This document shows positions 7,945 to 18,200 of a stretch of 64,000 nucleotides of DNA, piece after piece. Origin of the DNA: Fontisphaera persica (GTDB taxonomy: Bacteria > Verrucomicrobiota > Verrucomicrobiia > Limisphaerales > Fontisphaeraceae); assembly GCF_024832785.1 (NCBI RefSeq), contig NZ_CP116615.1, positions 2,914,001-2,978,000 of the forward strand. Direction: 5' to 3'. The position numbers and the translations under genes were made by a program. The notes below the pieces were generated by a model. The model did no database searches and was not told where the DNA came from. It was given only the letters and a program-made list of their open reading frames with translations. Within the stretch, counting starts at the first letter, position 1, and every line of letters starts with the position of its first letter.

Positions 7945-10900
7945 CTATGGATTGAGGAGGACGCGGTAGAAGCGGCGGGGGCGCCCCGTGGTGTCGTCCA
8001 CCACTTCCACTGTGCCGCTGCCAATTTGGGCGGGGCGCAGCGGTGTCCACTGCGCCGCGCGAAGGTCTTCCGTGTACTCAATCAAGTAGTTGACCGGCGC
8101 CGGCAGTTGGAAGGCAAAGCGGAATTGTCCGCTATTTTGCCACTGAAGGGCGAATAGTCGCGGGGCCAGCGCCGGCGGGGCCAGCCGATTGGGCAGCCCG
8201 GGTGTGGGATAGTTGAAAAAGGCCAGTGTGGCGGCGCCGTCAGGCAAGCGGCCCTGGCTGACATCATTGGTCTGTGGTCCAAAAGTTAGGGTATCCAGCG
8301 CGGTGATGCCATCGGGAGCGAACAGGCCGATGGCTTCGCCCGCCTGGCGCAGGGCAAAATTCACGTGCAACCCGGCACCCAGGGCATTCTGGCCGGTTTC
8401 ATTGTCGGCCCAGACGAGCAGGAAGCCGCGGGCGGGGATGACAAAACCATCGGGGATGCGGTACTGGCGCGGATTGGCCAGGTTGTCCGTCAAGTAATAA
8501 CCCGCCAAATTCACGGGGGAATCGCCGGGGTTGTGCAGCTCAAACCAGTCTTCAAAGTCCCCATCGGCCGGGTCAGCCACCGTCCGGTTGTTGGCCGCCA
8601 TCCATTCGTTAATAAAAAGGACGGGCAGCGGCTCGCGGGCATCGTTGGGCGCGCCAGGGCTGGGGTAATGGAAGGTCTGGCGGTAAAAGAGCTGTCCATC
8701 CGGCCACGCGCCATGCGAGCGGTCCGGGGCCAGGCGGTCGTAACGCAGCTCATCCAGCACCACGGTGGCATTGGAGGCAACCAGGGTCAGCACCACCACG
8801 CCGCTGGTGGGGGACAATCTGAAGTTCGTGTGCCATTCCCCCGCGGTGCTCTCGCCGGCCTCGCCGTCCGCCCAAACCAAGCGGAACTCTCCCGGCTGGA
8901 GCACGGCCCCCGTGGGGAAGGACCAGCGTTTCAGATGCTCCGGGTCCTCCGAAAGCCAGCATTGGGCCAGATTCACCGGCTCCGTGCCAGCATTATAAAT
9001 CTCAATCCATGGTTCGCGCTCGCCCATCCTGTCCACCGGTCCCGACCGGTTCTCCGCCTGCACTTCGTTGAGATAAATAGGCGGCAGCGCGGGCAAGGCC
9101 GCGAAGACGGAGTTTGACAAACCGGGGGTCAGGCGGGCAGTGCTCCCGGAGCCTGAACCGAGCGGCAAAGTCACGCGGAAACCCGCATTCACGTACAAGT
9201 TGAGCGTGCCGCGCCCGTCGGAGCGATACCAGAAACTGAGGGTGCCAACGGTGTTGGGCGGCAACCCGCCCGCGATGACGTTGGTCAGAGTCTGGTAAAA
9301 ATGGGATACACTGCCGGAGCCGACAGCATTGTGGAAACGCAGGCTCGCAGCGCCCGTGTGCGCCATGCCATTGGTGAGGTAGCTGTTGGTGGCAAGGCCG
9401 GAGGGGCTGACCATCCAGGTCGGCGCCAGGGGTGATTCAAAGCCGGCATTGGCCACATAATTGGTGCCGGCCTCTGGTGTGTCGCCCACCACCAGGGCAA
9501 GGTCATCCAGCAGGACTTCACCGCCGTTGTCGAAATAGAGGGACAACCGGCTGAAACGATTCACACTGCCCAGGTTGCCGGTGTAACTGAAAAACCGCCA
9601 GAGAGGGGTGTTGTCGCTCCAGTTGCCGGGTCGGCTGTTGTCCTGCGAGGGGTCCATGAGTTGCAGGGCGGCCCCCTGCCCCGCCGCGCCCGCAGGCCAG
9701 GGCGGCAGCGGACTATAACGCACGCGGTCCACGATGAGGTCAGGGGCGGGCGGGAGGCCGGGCTTTAACAAGGTCAACGTTTCGCCGTCCCCTTGCAGAT
9801 TGCCCGCAAACTGGCCCACAGCGGGCGCATTGATTCCGTAAGCATTCCAATAGGCATGCAAATCTTTGGTGACCACCACGTAGGCACCCGGCGCAATCCA
9901 GGCGCCCGGCGGGAAGGTGTAATCCAGGCCGTTGATGCGCCAACCCGACAAATCAAACCCGCTGGAGGAGGAGGCATTGTACAGCTCCACGTACTCCGCC
10001 CCCGACCAGGCGGGTTGATACATGATTTCGTTGAACAGGATTTTGCCCACCGGCGATTCCGGGGCCGCCTGGTACTCCACGGTCACCAGAGCGGAAGCGC
10101 CGGGTCTGGGGTTGCCCCAGCGATCCACGCCCTGAACTTGCAACGTTTGCACGCCCTGCGTCAAAGCCACGCGCAGCGTCCAGTTGGAAACCGTCGTCCA
10201 CGTCACCGGCCACGGAATGCCGTTCACCAGCAGGCGCTCCACTTCAATAGGCGCCGTGCCTGAGATGGTCAGCAAATTGGTCTGGGAAAGGAGGTTAGTG
10301 GGGGTGGTGACCGCAAAAACACTGCCGGCCTCGGCGGCGGCCTGGGTGAGGATTTGGTTGCGGCGGGCAGCCAGGTAATTCTTGATGGGCTGCGGCGAGC
10401 TTACCGGCGCGCCATTGGTTTGGAGGGCGGCGTAACGCGGGTCCAGCCAGGCATCGGCATTGGCGGGCAGGAAGGGACCGTTGGCCAACTCCAGCAAGGC
10501 CCGCCAGTAGGCGCGGCGATAAACCGGCACGGTGTACAAACCGGCCAGCACGGGGTCGGAGGAGCGGAATAAATCTGAGGTGGGCGGGTCGCTGGGAGCG
10601 GAGCCGAGCAGGATATCGGCGTCCACCGGCAACAAAATCCAGGGTTGTCCCTCCGGCCGGGTGAGGAAGACGTTTTGCCCGTTGTTGTTGCCCCAGGAAT
10701 CCCAGTTGCCAACAGCATGCTCAAAAGCAAACAACCGCATCCACTTGTCCGCATCCGCCAGCATGCTGAAGCGCGACTCCACCACGGAGAGGGGGAAGTT
10801 GGCCGCGTCCACCAGCGCAAACAGGTTGGTATAGGCCACCGCCGACTCCGGGTTGCCGCGCTGGGAGAAAATCCAGCGGTACCGCGCCAATTTTTTGGCG

Positions 10901-13900
10901 CCGCCGGTGGTGGTGAAGTTCTGGAGCGTGGCCTGGGTGGTCACATACGTGGCAGCGTTGTCCTCAAATTCATGCCACATGGTGACCTTGTATAATTCGC
11001 CGTCTCCACCGGTTTCCGGCCAGAACGACTCCATCAAGTCCGGGTCGGGAGTTTGGGCGTCCTCCAAAATTGTGCCGCGTCGCTGGCCATTAACGAAGAA
11101 GTGCACGTAACGGTGATGGTTGAAGGGGAGGCCCAGCAGTTCGCAAAGCCACAAGCCGAATTGTTCGCGCAGGGCGGTGGCGTCATCGGCATCGTTGCCG
11201 GGGAAAAAGATGCGGAAATCCGTGGCGCCGAGCAGCCGGTCATCCGAGGGCATGAACAGGGCATAATTACACCAGTTGCCCAGGGGGGAATCATAAAACT
11301 GGCTGTGCCAAGGGCTGCCGCTGAACTGGGCGCCAGCATTGTAAATGACGCGATGCCGGCCATAGGCAAAAGTGGCGTCCAAGGGGTCATTACTGAGCTT
11401 CTCACGGCGCACCCATTCTTCCAGAGTGGCGCGAGTGAACCACAGACGATACACCCCCAAAGCCCCGGCCTGCTCCGGCTCACCCCAGCGCACGAGGCAC
11501 TCACGGGCGATTTCGGCCGGAAAGCGGCTGACGGCGGGTGGCTCGCCGGCATCCCCTGCAGTGATGTAAAAGGCGGCCAGGGTACCGGCGGCCTGGCCGG
11601 GGATTTCCGCTGCATAGCATCCCGCTCCCCGGTATTTCATGGGCAGGACGGACCAATTGGTGGAGGGGTCCAGGCGATAGTGCAAAAAGACATAAGCCAA
11701 GGGGTCCGCATCGCTCACCTGCGCAGCCACCGTTACGGTTTCCTGACTGGCAGGCAACACCGGCCAGTGATTGACGCCGGTGATGGCGGGGCCGGCGTTG
11801 GGACGCGCCTGGGAATTGGGCCGGCCGGGCGTGCCCATGGCGGTGGTGGTCAAGGCATTGCCCACGGCCTCGAGCCAGTTGCCCCGCAGGCGCAGCAGGA
11901 TTTGTGGCTCGCCGCGCAGCCATTTGACCCGCGCCCGCAGGGTGGCAGTCTGGCCAGGGCTTAGGGCAGCAGTCAAGCGGGTGCGGATGCGGTTGGCGCC
12001 GGTGTCACCGCGGTCGGAGGCCACCACATGCAGGGAGCGGGCGCTTTGATAGCCCTGGGTGGTCTCGAGGTAAGTGTACTTGAAAGCCCCCTGGGCATAC
12101 CAGCCGTCGAGACCGCTTTCAAAATCGGGATTGCGCACCAAATTGCCCCCGCCAGCGGGGATGACCTCCACGTTGTCCACCAGACATTCCCCCGGCCCCA
12201 GGAGCAGGATTTGGAGGGAATCAGCCGGGCCATTGCCATGGTCAAGCAAGCCGGTGGTCTCGATGGTGGCCCAGCCACTGGTGGCGGACTCATCACTATC
12301 TGTCCAGGCCGGCGCCAGGCGTTTGTCTGCGCGGGCATCCACCAATTCCAGGCTGCTGCCGCCGCCATCGGCCCAGCGGCCCCAGCGTCCGCCGTCGCGA
12401 TAAATCAACTCGTCCACCACCACCATCAAGGTGTTGGTCACCGGCACGCCGGTTTCCACACTCACGGAAGGCACCGGACGCGCCAGTTGCAAACGTTCGC
12501 CTTGATTGCTTAATTGGCCGCTGAAGTCGCCCAGGATGAGGTTGGGAGACAGCCCCGGATGCAGGCCCCGCAACCGAGCGGCATTGCGCGCAATCACCAG
12601 GTGCCCGTAAGGAGGAAGAATGACGTGGGATGGGATGAGATAGCTGATGCCGCCCCGCAATTGCCAGCCGCTCAAGTCCACTGGCTGGCTGATGCGGTTG
12701 TATAATTCAATGAATTCATCATCGGGGTTGCGGCTGATGGGGTTGAACATGATTTCGTTGATGACCACCTCGCTGAGGCGGGACGGAGCATTGGGCAGAC
12801 CGGGTGAAGAAGCCGTTAGACGGCTAAAATCGGGCGCACCATCAGGATAACGCCCCCAAGTCACCCCCTGCTCTTGTGCGCCAAAGCGGACCGCTTCCAA
12901 AACCAAAGCACCATCGGGCGCCTTGAGCCAGAGGGTATCGCCGCCGGTTTTGAGGCCGAAACCCAGCGTGGTTTGATTCACCACAAGGAAATTTTGCGGA
13001 GGCACCAAAGAGCCAGGGGGAAAAACGTATTTATTGGTTTCGGGGTTGTCCGTGAGCACGCAACCAGCCAAATCCACCGCCTGCGTACTGTAATTAAACA
13101 ACTCCACAAAATCCACTTCGCCGGTGGGAGCGTTGGCCAGGAGTTCATTCACCCGCACCCATGCCAAGCCACCCAAAGAGGGCAGCGCAGGCTCGGCTGC
13201 GCCGGGGGAGCCACCGGGTGCGCGGCTGGCGCCCCAGGCGCGGGCGTCGCGCTCCCCGTAGCTGGGGCGGCGCAGGACCAAGGAGTGCCCGCCACCATCG
13301 GCGGCCACGGGCCAGGGGTCGCTGTCCTCGTACTCGGTCTCCCACATTACAGCCCCCTGACGATGATGCAGGCGGAGCGTGCCGCGGTCATTGGGGAGGC
13401 TTTGGCCCAAGCCCCACGGGCCATAAACGCCAGTAATCCCATAAATGGCCTGCACATCCGCCGGCACCGCCGCCACCACCACAAAGCCCAGGGCTGGCAC
13501 GATGGTATTGGAGGGGAATGTGTAGTCCACCGCGCCGGACAGATAATAACCGCTCAGGTCTTCCGGCCACGGATTGCTGTTGAATATTTCAATGAACTCG
13601 GCGTTGCGCCCGTCAGCGCGCCCCGGCGGATGGTAATGGATTTCGGAGATGACCCAGGAGGTTCGGCGACTGGAAGGTCCCAGCGGCTCGTCCACGGACG
13701 GCTCCTGCCAGGGCCGGCCTTCACGGGCCAGCGGTTGATGACCGGGGATGAAAGTGGCCTGGGCGCCGGCGGCAATGAGGTTGCGCGCCGCACTCTGGTC
13801 ACGCACGCCATTCACCGTGACAGTGCAGGCGAGGCCCGGGGCCAAGGGCGTGGTTTCCAACACCACCGCGCGGCCGCCAGCCGCCAGGCGGGCGGCCAGA

Positions 13901-15138
13901 ACTTGAGCGGCGCCGTCCAAGGTATAATGGGCGGCATTAGTGGCGGAAGCCGGTTCCAGCGGTTCGGAAAACAGAAGCGTGACTTGATTGGGCTGGCCGA
14001 ACCATTGGGCTTCCAACAAGGCGGGCGGGGTGGCATCTGCGGCCACGCTCAGCAAGGCCACGCGGCTGGTGACGGAATAGGTTAGGCCGCTCACCACATT
14101 GGCCGCCACCACGTGAAATTGGGCCAGGTGGTCTTCCACGCCCACAGGACCAAAAGCCAGTGTGGTCTGTTGGGCGCCGCTGAGGGGTAAGCCATTGCGG
14201 TACCACTGCACATTCCAGGGAGGCTGGCCCCCGCATTGCACGGTAAAAACGGCCGTGCCGCCTTCGGCCACCGTGACATCCGCAGGCTGGGCCAGGATGC
14301 TGACGGCGCGCGGCGCAGCCCAGGACCAGAGCAGCTCAGGGATGCTCAGAGCAGTGTCGCTGATGCGGACTTCATCGAGCCGGCCATTGAAGCTGTCGGT
14401 GGGATTGCCATTGTACATGCCGCGGCCAAGCGTCCATGAGCCGCCCTGGGAGGCCATAGGCCCCATCCAGGTGGTGGAACCTTCCACCACATAGGTGCCC
14501 TGGGTTTCGTCATAGCGCAGGAGGGTCAGGGTGCGATTGGTCGCGTTGGCCACCGCCGCAAAGTGGTACCACCGTCCCGGCTGGACCGGCGCCTGGCTGA
14601 ACACAGAACGAAACACGTTGCCGCTGTCCATGATTTTGCAGCCGACATGATTCTGGCGGCCGCTGTCCTGGACCATTTGGAAATACAGGGCCGCAAGCGG
14701 ACTGAAATTGGCGTCGCGTCCCACAAAAGTTTGCCAGGTGCCCAGGCCGTCAAACATGACGCTGGCTTCGATGGTGAAGCTGGAAAGCGAGGCCTGATTT
14801 AGGGAGGTGGTGGTGTACAAATCCCGCACGGGTCCGCCGGGGCCGGTGTACAAACTGAAACGATTGGGCGCGCCGGTCTGAGGAATGGTCAGGCCGGGCA
14901 CTGCATCCGAGTAACTGGCGGAGTTTTGGAGGGAAAAGGAGTTGCCATGATGGCCATTGCCGGAGGTGTCCACGGAGTAGCGGGTGGGGTTGTTATAGAC
15001 CAGCGCCCCCGCCGGGCCTTCTTCAAACCGCCAATAGGCCAAGGTGGCCGCGGACAAGGGTCCCGCCAGCCACAACCAGGCGCAGGCCAGGCCAAGGCCG
15101 GCCACATGCGCCCGCCATTCCCGCCAGTTGGATTTCAT
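7945..15138 (-). CDS. Giant secreted lamin-tail / CotH-kinase-like surface protein
   Basis: The product is 2397 aa with an N-terminal signal peptide (residues 1-30). Seen in order: a LamG/concanavalin-like domain beginning ATLAYWRFEEG; an Ig-like domain (ILAQPADVTVAEGG); a bacterial Ig-like domain (TPPALLEAQW); and lamin-tail domains recognisable by I-NE-x(n)-EFIEL/WFEL cores (ISEIHYHPP, VNELLANAP, VINEIMFNP, LFNEIMYQP, YLNEVQAEN, FINEWMAANN). The middle contains a CotH-like region (DFRIFFPGNDADD and WILLPVDADILLGS). The C-terminus ends RRFYRVLLNP. Such proteins are typical of Verrucomicrobiota and are presumed to act at the cell surface or outside; the substrate is unknown. The reading frame is intact over 7.2 kb. 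Confidence 0.88.
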   Translation of the reverse strand: MKSNWREWRAHVAGLGLACAWLWLAGPLSAATLAYWRFEEGPAGALVYNNPTRYSVDTSGNGHHGNSFSLQNSASYSDAVPGLTIPQTGAPNRFSLYTGPGGPVRDLYTTTSLNQASLSSFTIEASVMFDGLGTWQTFVGRDANFSPLAALYFQMVQDSGRQNHVGCKIMDSGNVFRSVFSQAPVQPGRWYHFAAVANATNRTLTLLRYDETQGTYVVEGSTTWMGPMASQGGSWTLGRGMYNGNPTDSFNGRLDEVRISDTALSIPELLWSWAAPRAVSILAQPADVTVAEGGTAVFTVQCGGQPPWNVQWYRNGLPLSGAQQTTLAFGPVGVEDHLAQFHVVAANVVSGLTYSVTSRVALLSVAADATPPALLEAQWFGQPNQVTLLFSEPLEPASATNAAHYTLDGAAQVLAARLAAGGRAVVLETTPLAPGLACTVTVNGVRDQSAARNLIAAGAQATFIPGHQPLAREGRPWQEPSVDEPLGPSSRRTSWVISEIHYHPPGRADGRNAEFIEIFNSNPWPEDLSGYYLSGAVDYTFPSNTIVPALGFVVVAAVPADVQAIYGITGVYGPWGLGQSLPNDRGTLRLHHRQGAVMWETEYEDSDPWPVAADGGGHSLVLRRPSYGERDARAWGASRAPGGSPGAAEPALPSLGGLAWVRVNELLANAPTGEVDFVELFNYSTQAVDLAGCVLTDNPETNKYVFPPGSLVPPQNFLVVNQTTLGFGLKTGGDTLWLKAPDGALVLEAVRFGAQEQGVTWGRYPDGAPDFSRLTASSPGLPNAPSRLSEVVINEIMFNPISRNPDDEFIELYNRISQPVDLSGWQLRGGISYLIPSHVILPPYGHLVIARNAARLRGLHPGLSPNLILGDFSGQLSNQGERLQLARPVPSVSVETGVPVTNTLMVVVDELIYRDGGRWGRWADGGGSSLELVDARADKRLAPAWTDSDESATSGWATIETTGLLDHGNGPADSLQILLLGPGECLVDNVEVIPAGGGNLVRNPDFESGLDGWYAQGAFKYTYLETTQGYQSARSLHVVASDRGDTGANRIRTRLTAALSPGQTATLRARVKWLRGEPQILLRLRGNWLEAVGNALTTTAMGTPGRPNSQARPNAGPAITGVNHWPVLPASQETVTVAAQVSDADPLAYVFLHYRLDPSTNWSVLPMKYRGAGCYAAEIPGQAAGTLAAFYITAGDAGEPPAVSRFPAEIARECLVRWGEPEQAGALGVYRLWFTRATLEEWVRREKLSNDPLDATFAYGRHRVIYNAGAQFSGSPWHSQFYDSPLGNWCNYALFMPSDDRLLGATDFRIFFPGNDADDATALREQFGLWLCELLGLPFNHHRYVHFFVNGQRRGTILEDAQTPDPDLMESFWPETGGDGELYKVTMWHEFEDNAATYVTTQATLQNFTTTGGAKKLARYRWIFSQRGNPESAVAYTNLFALVDAANFPLSVVESRFSMLADADKWMRLFAFEHAVGNWDSWGNNNGQNVFLTRPEGQPWILLPVDADILLGSAPSDPPTSDLFRSSDPVLAGLYTVPVYRRAYWRALLELANGPFLPANADAWLDPRYAALQTNGAPVSSPQPIKNYLAARRNQILTQAAAEAGSVFAVTTPTNLLSQTNLLTISGTAPIEVERLLVNGIPWPVTWTTVSNWTLRVALTQGVQTLQVQGVDRWGNPRPGASALVTVEYQAAPESPVGKILFNEIMYQPAWSGAEYVELYNASSSSGFDLSGWRINGLDYTFPPGAWIAPGAYVVVTKDLHAYWNAYGINAPAVGQFAGNLQGDGETLTLLKPGLPPAPDLIVDRVRYSPLPPWPAGAAGQGAALQLMDPSQDNSRPGNWSDNTPLWRFFSYTGNLGSVNRFSRLSLYFDNGGEVLLDDLALVVGDTPEAGTNYVANAGFESPLAPTWMVSPSGLATNSYLTNGMAHTGAASLRFHNAVGSGSVSHFYQTLTNVIAGGLPPNTVGTLSFWYRSDGRGTLNLYVNAGFRVTLPLGSGSGSTARLTPGLSNSVFAALPALPPIYLNEVQAENRSGPVDRMGEREPWIEIYNAGTEPVNLAQCWLSEDPEHLKRWSFPTGAVLQPGEFRLVWADGEAGESTAGEWHTNFRLSPTSGVVVLTLVASNATVVLDELRYDRLAPDRSHGAWPDGQLFYRQTFHYPSPGAPNDAREPLPVLFINEWMAANNRTVADPADGDFEDWFELHNPGDSPVNLAGYYLTDNLANPRQYRIPDGFVIPARGFLLVWADNETGQNALGAGLHVNFALRQAGEAIGLFAPDGITALDTLTFGPQTNDVSQGRLPDGAATLAFFNYPTPGLPNRLAPPALAPRLFALQWQNSGQFRFAFQLPAPVNYLIEYTEDLRAAQWTPLRPAQIGSGTVEVVDDTTGRPRRFYRVLLNP

Positions 15139-15170
15139 AGTAACACTTTCGTAACATTGACCTTATCGAA

Positions 15171-15201
15171 AAAGCCGCCGGGCGCTGCGCCCGGCGGCTT
15201 T
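15171..15201 (-). terminator. Rho-independent terminator of the PATR gene
   Basis: A perfect 14-bp stem (15171-15184 with 15188-15201, loop CTG) lies just past the PATR stop codon. Read on the minus strand it is followed by a short T run (CTTTTTCG), as expected for an intrinsic terminator. Confidence 0.8.
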
Positions 15202-15254
15202 AACATGGTTGCCCGGTACCGGCGGCCGGCCTGGGCCGCGTGGCCGGGACATCC

Positions 15255-18200
15255 TCAAGGCTTCACCGTGCGGAAGTAACGTTGCGGGAACTCCGCCGTG
15301 TTGGTGAGGATGTAATTAAACCGCCCGTTCACCAGGTCAGCCACATTGGTGCTGATGGTCTGCCACACCGTGTTGGTGGAGAGCTGGGTGGCACCCTGGA
15401 TCCAGTAGGTTTGGCCCTGCTGCCCGGTGAACTCCAGGGTCAGGGTGTTGTTGTTGCGGTCCAGCAACCAGCCACTGATGACCGGTGGCACCGTGACCAC
15501 CCGGATGACCTGCAGGATGCCGGTGGCTTCCAACGCCTCAATGTCCCACGCCAAGCCAGGCTCCAATTCCGGCAGTACCACCTCGGCGAACGCGCCACTG
15601 AAGGACGCCGCATCGAAGAGCCAGAAGGAATCGCCCAGACGAGCAGGCCCGCCGAGGTTGCGCACCACCAGGCGGCCGCCGAAGGTCACGCTGGGCGTGC
15701 CAAAGATGCGGTCGGCGTCCATCTGGTCAGGATTGATGTCCAGGTAGAGGGTACCCTGCAGGTTCAGCGCCCCTTTAACTTCCAGGTCTTCCAAGGCCGG
15801 ACCCAGGTCCAGCGCGCCGCCGTTGGCCACCGTAACGGAGCCGGCAAAGGAGCCGTCATGCACCAGCGTGCCCCCCTGCACCAACACCGGCCCGGTGAAG
15901 GTATTGGCGCCGGTGAGGGTGAGCCGGCCTTCGCCGAGCTTGGTCAAACCGCCGGAGACATTGTCCCCCAACACGGCGGTGGCGCTGGCGCCCGTGCCGC
16001 CGCCGCCGGAGAGCGTCACATTGACCGTCGTATAACCGCGGCCCGGAGAGGTCACGATGATGTTGGTGACGGTGCCCGACAGCGGGTCAATTTCAGCCAC
16101 CGCCGTGGCGCCGGTGCCGTCGCCGGTGATTTGGACGATGGGCGGCCCCAAGTACGCGCTGCCCGGGTTGTCCACCGTGATGCTCACCACACCCTGACCA
16201 TCCGGGGCGAGGAGGGGCTGCGGGATGACAATATCATAACCGGCGGAGTCAATCACGGCGCCGCCAGCATAGACGTAGGCGGCCGTCAGGTTGGCAATAA
16301 AGCTGGCCTCGCTGTTTTTGGCCTTGAGGATGCCGCCGTTCAGGTTCAGGAAGGAGGTGGCGCCCACATCCCGCATGGAGACGCTGGGCGTTGCCAAGGT
16401 GCCGCCATTGAGGTTCAAGATGCCGTACCCGGCAAAGCCACCATAGTTCAGGCCAATCCAAATCCCCGCCGCCGTGTCCATTTCGGCAGTGCCGGCGAGA
16501 GTGAACTCGCCACGGCCCTGCTCGGCCACAATCACGCGCTGGCCCGGCAGGACGTGCAGGAATTTGCCACCCGTCACGTAGCCCACGCCATAACCATAGC
16601 TGGGGCTGCCGCCAAATCGCCCAAAGGCCGTCCAGCCGCCCTGGTAGTTGGTGCCGCCGGTCTGGTAATAGACGCCCTGGGCATAAGCGCCCACCTGCCA
16701 ATTGTTCACCACGTTGGAGAACACGCCGCCGGAGAGCTGATAGAACCCGTAGGCGCCCACGTCACCCGTGCCCCACTGGCCGCCGATGCGCCAGTCGCCA
16801 AACCAATTGGCGCCATTGCGGAGGACACCCGCGGTCTGGTAGGCCACGCCCACGCAGTTGGCGGGCTTGCCGATGTCGAAGGCGTTGCAGACCACCTCGG
16901 CCTCGTCGCTAATCAGGTAGAAACGGGCGCGCGAGGGCGTCACGTCGCCGATATTGAAGTCGTGCGCCACGTTCAGGCGGGTATTGCCCGCGATGACGAG
17001 CGCGCCGTCCGCGTTGGCCGAGCTGGCCACGCCGCTCCAGCGGTTGACCGAGAGGTTGGCGTTGCTCAACACCAAGGTGCCGCCGTTGACAAAGAAATGC
17101 GTGGCATCCGCAAAGGCCGTCGTGCCCGCGTACACCATGGTGCCCGGGCCGGTCTTGAAGAAGTAGGTGTCCGCGCCGGCGCCGCTCATGCTGCCGGTGA
17201 AAAGCGCCACCTGGCCTTCATCCACGGCAAAGGTGCCGCCATTCCAGGCCGCCGTGCCAAACCAGATGTTGCGCGAGGACGCAAAGGCATTGGTGCCGGT
17301 CACGCGCAGGGTGCCGCCGGGATTCAGGTCAATGCGGCCCGCCCCCAGGTTGGCGTCTTCCGTCACCACCACCGCGCCGCCGTTGCCCACCACGGTGTTG
17401 CCGCCGTAGGTGTTCTGGGCGGCCAGCACGAGGGTGCCCCCATTCACCACGGTGGCCCCAGCCTGCGACAGCACGCCGTTGACGGTCACCGTGCCGCCGC
17501 CGGACTTGGTCACGTTGCCCGGGCCAGCCAGGTTGGCATTGACGGTGCCGCTTTGCAGGTTGAAGGAAGGCGCCGTCAAGGTGCCGCTGCCCGCCAGGGT
17601 GCCGTCCGTCAACGTCACCGCCCCGGCAGCCTGGTCATTGGTCAGAATGTCCAGCGCGCCGCCGGAGACTTGCAGGGCGCTGTTGGGAGAGAGGGTGTTG
17701 GCAGCGGCTGCCACCAGGGTGCCCCCCGAAATCAAGGTGGGACCGGCATAGGTGTTGTTGCCGCTCAAGGTCAATACTCCCGGGGTGGTCTTGGTCAGAC
17801 CGCCCGGGCCGGCCAGGTTGGCGCTGATGGCGCCGGCCTGCGCCTGGAAGCTGCCCGCCAGCAAGGTGCCGCCGGAGCCAGCAATCGAGCCGCTGGCCAG
17901 ACTCACCTGCGGCACGGTCTGGTTGTTGCCCAGGATGTCCAGGACGCCGCCAGCCACTTGAACCGCGCTGTTGGACGACAGCACATTGGGCGCCGCCGCG
18001 CGCAGGAGGCCGTCGTTGATGGCGGTCACGCCCGCGTAGTCATTGCCGCCGGTGTTGGACAACGTCAGGGCGCCCGCGCCATTCTTGGTCAGACCCGTCG
18101 CGCCGCTGATTTTGCCTTCGCCGGTGAGAGTGTAATTGAGGTTGCTGTTGTTGACGATGACGGAAGCCGGTTCCACCGCCGCCATCAGGTTGACCGTCGT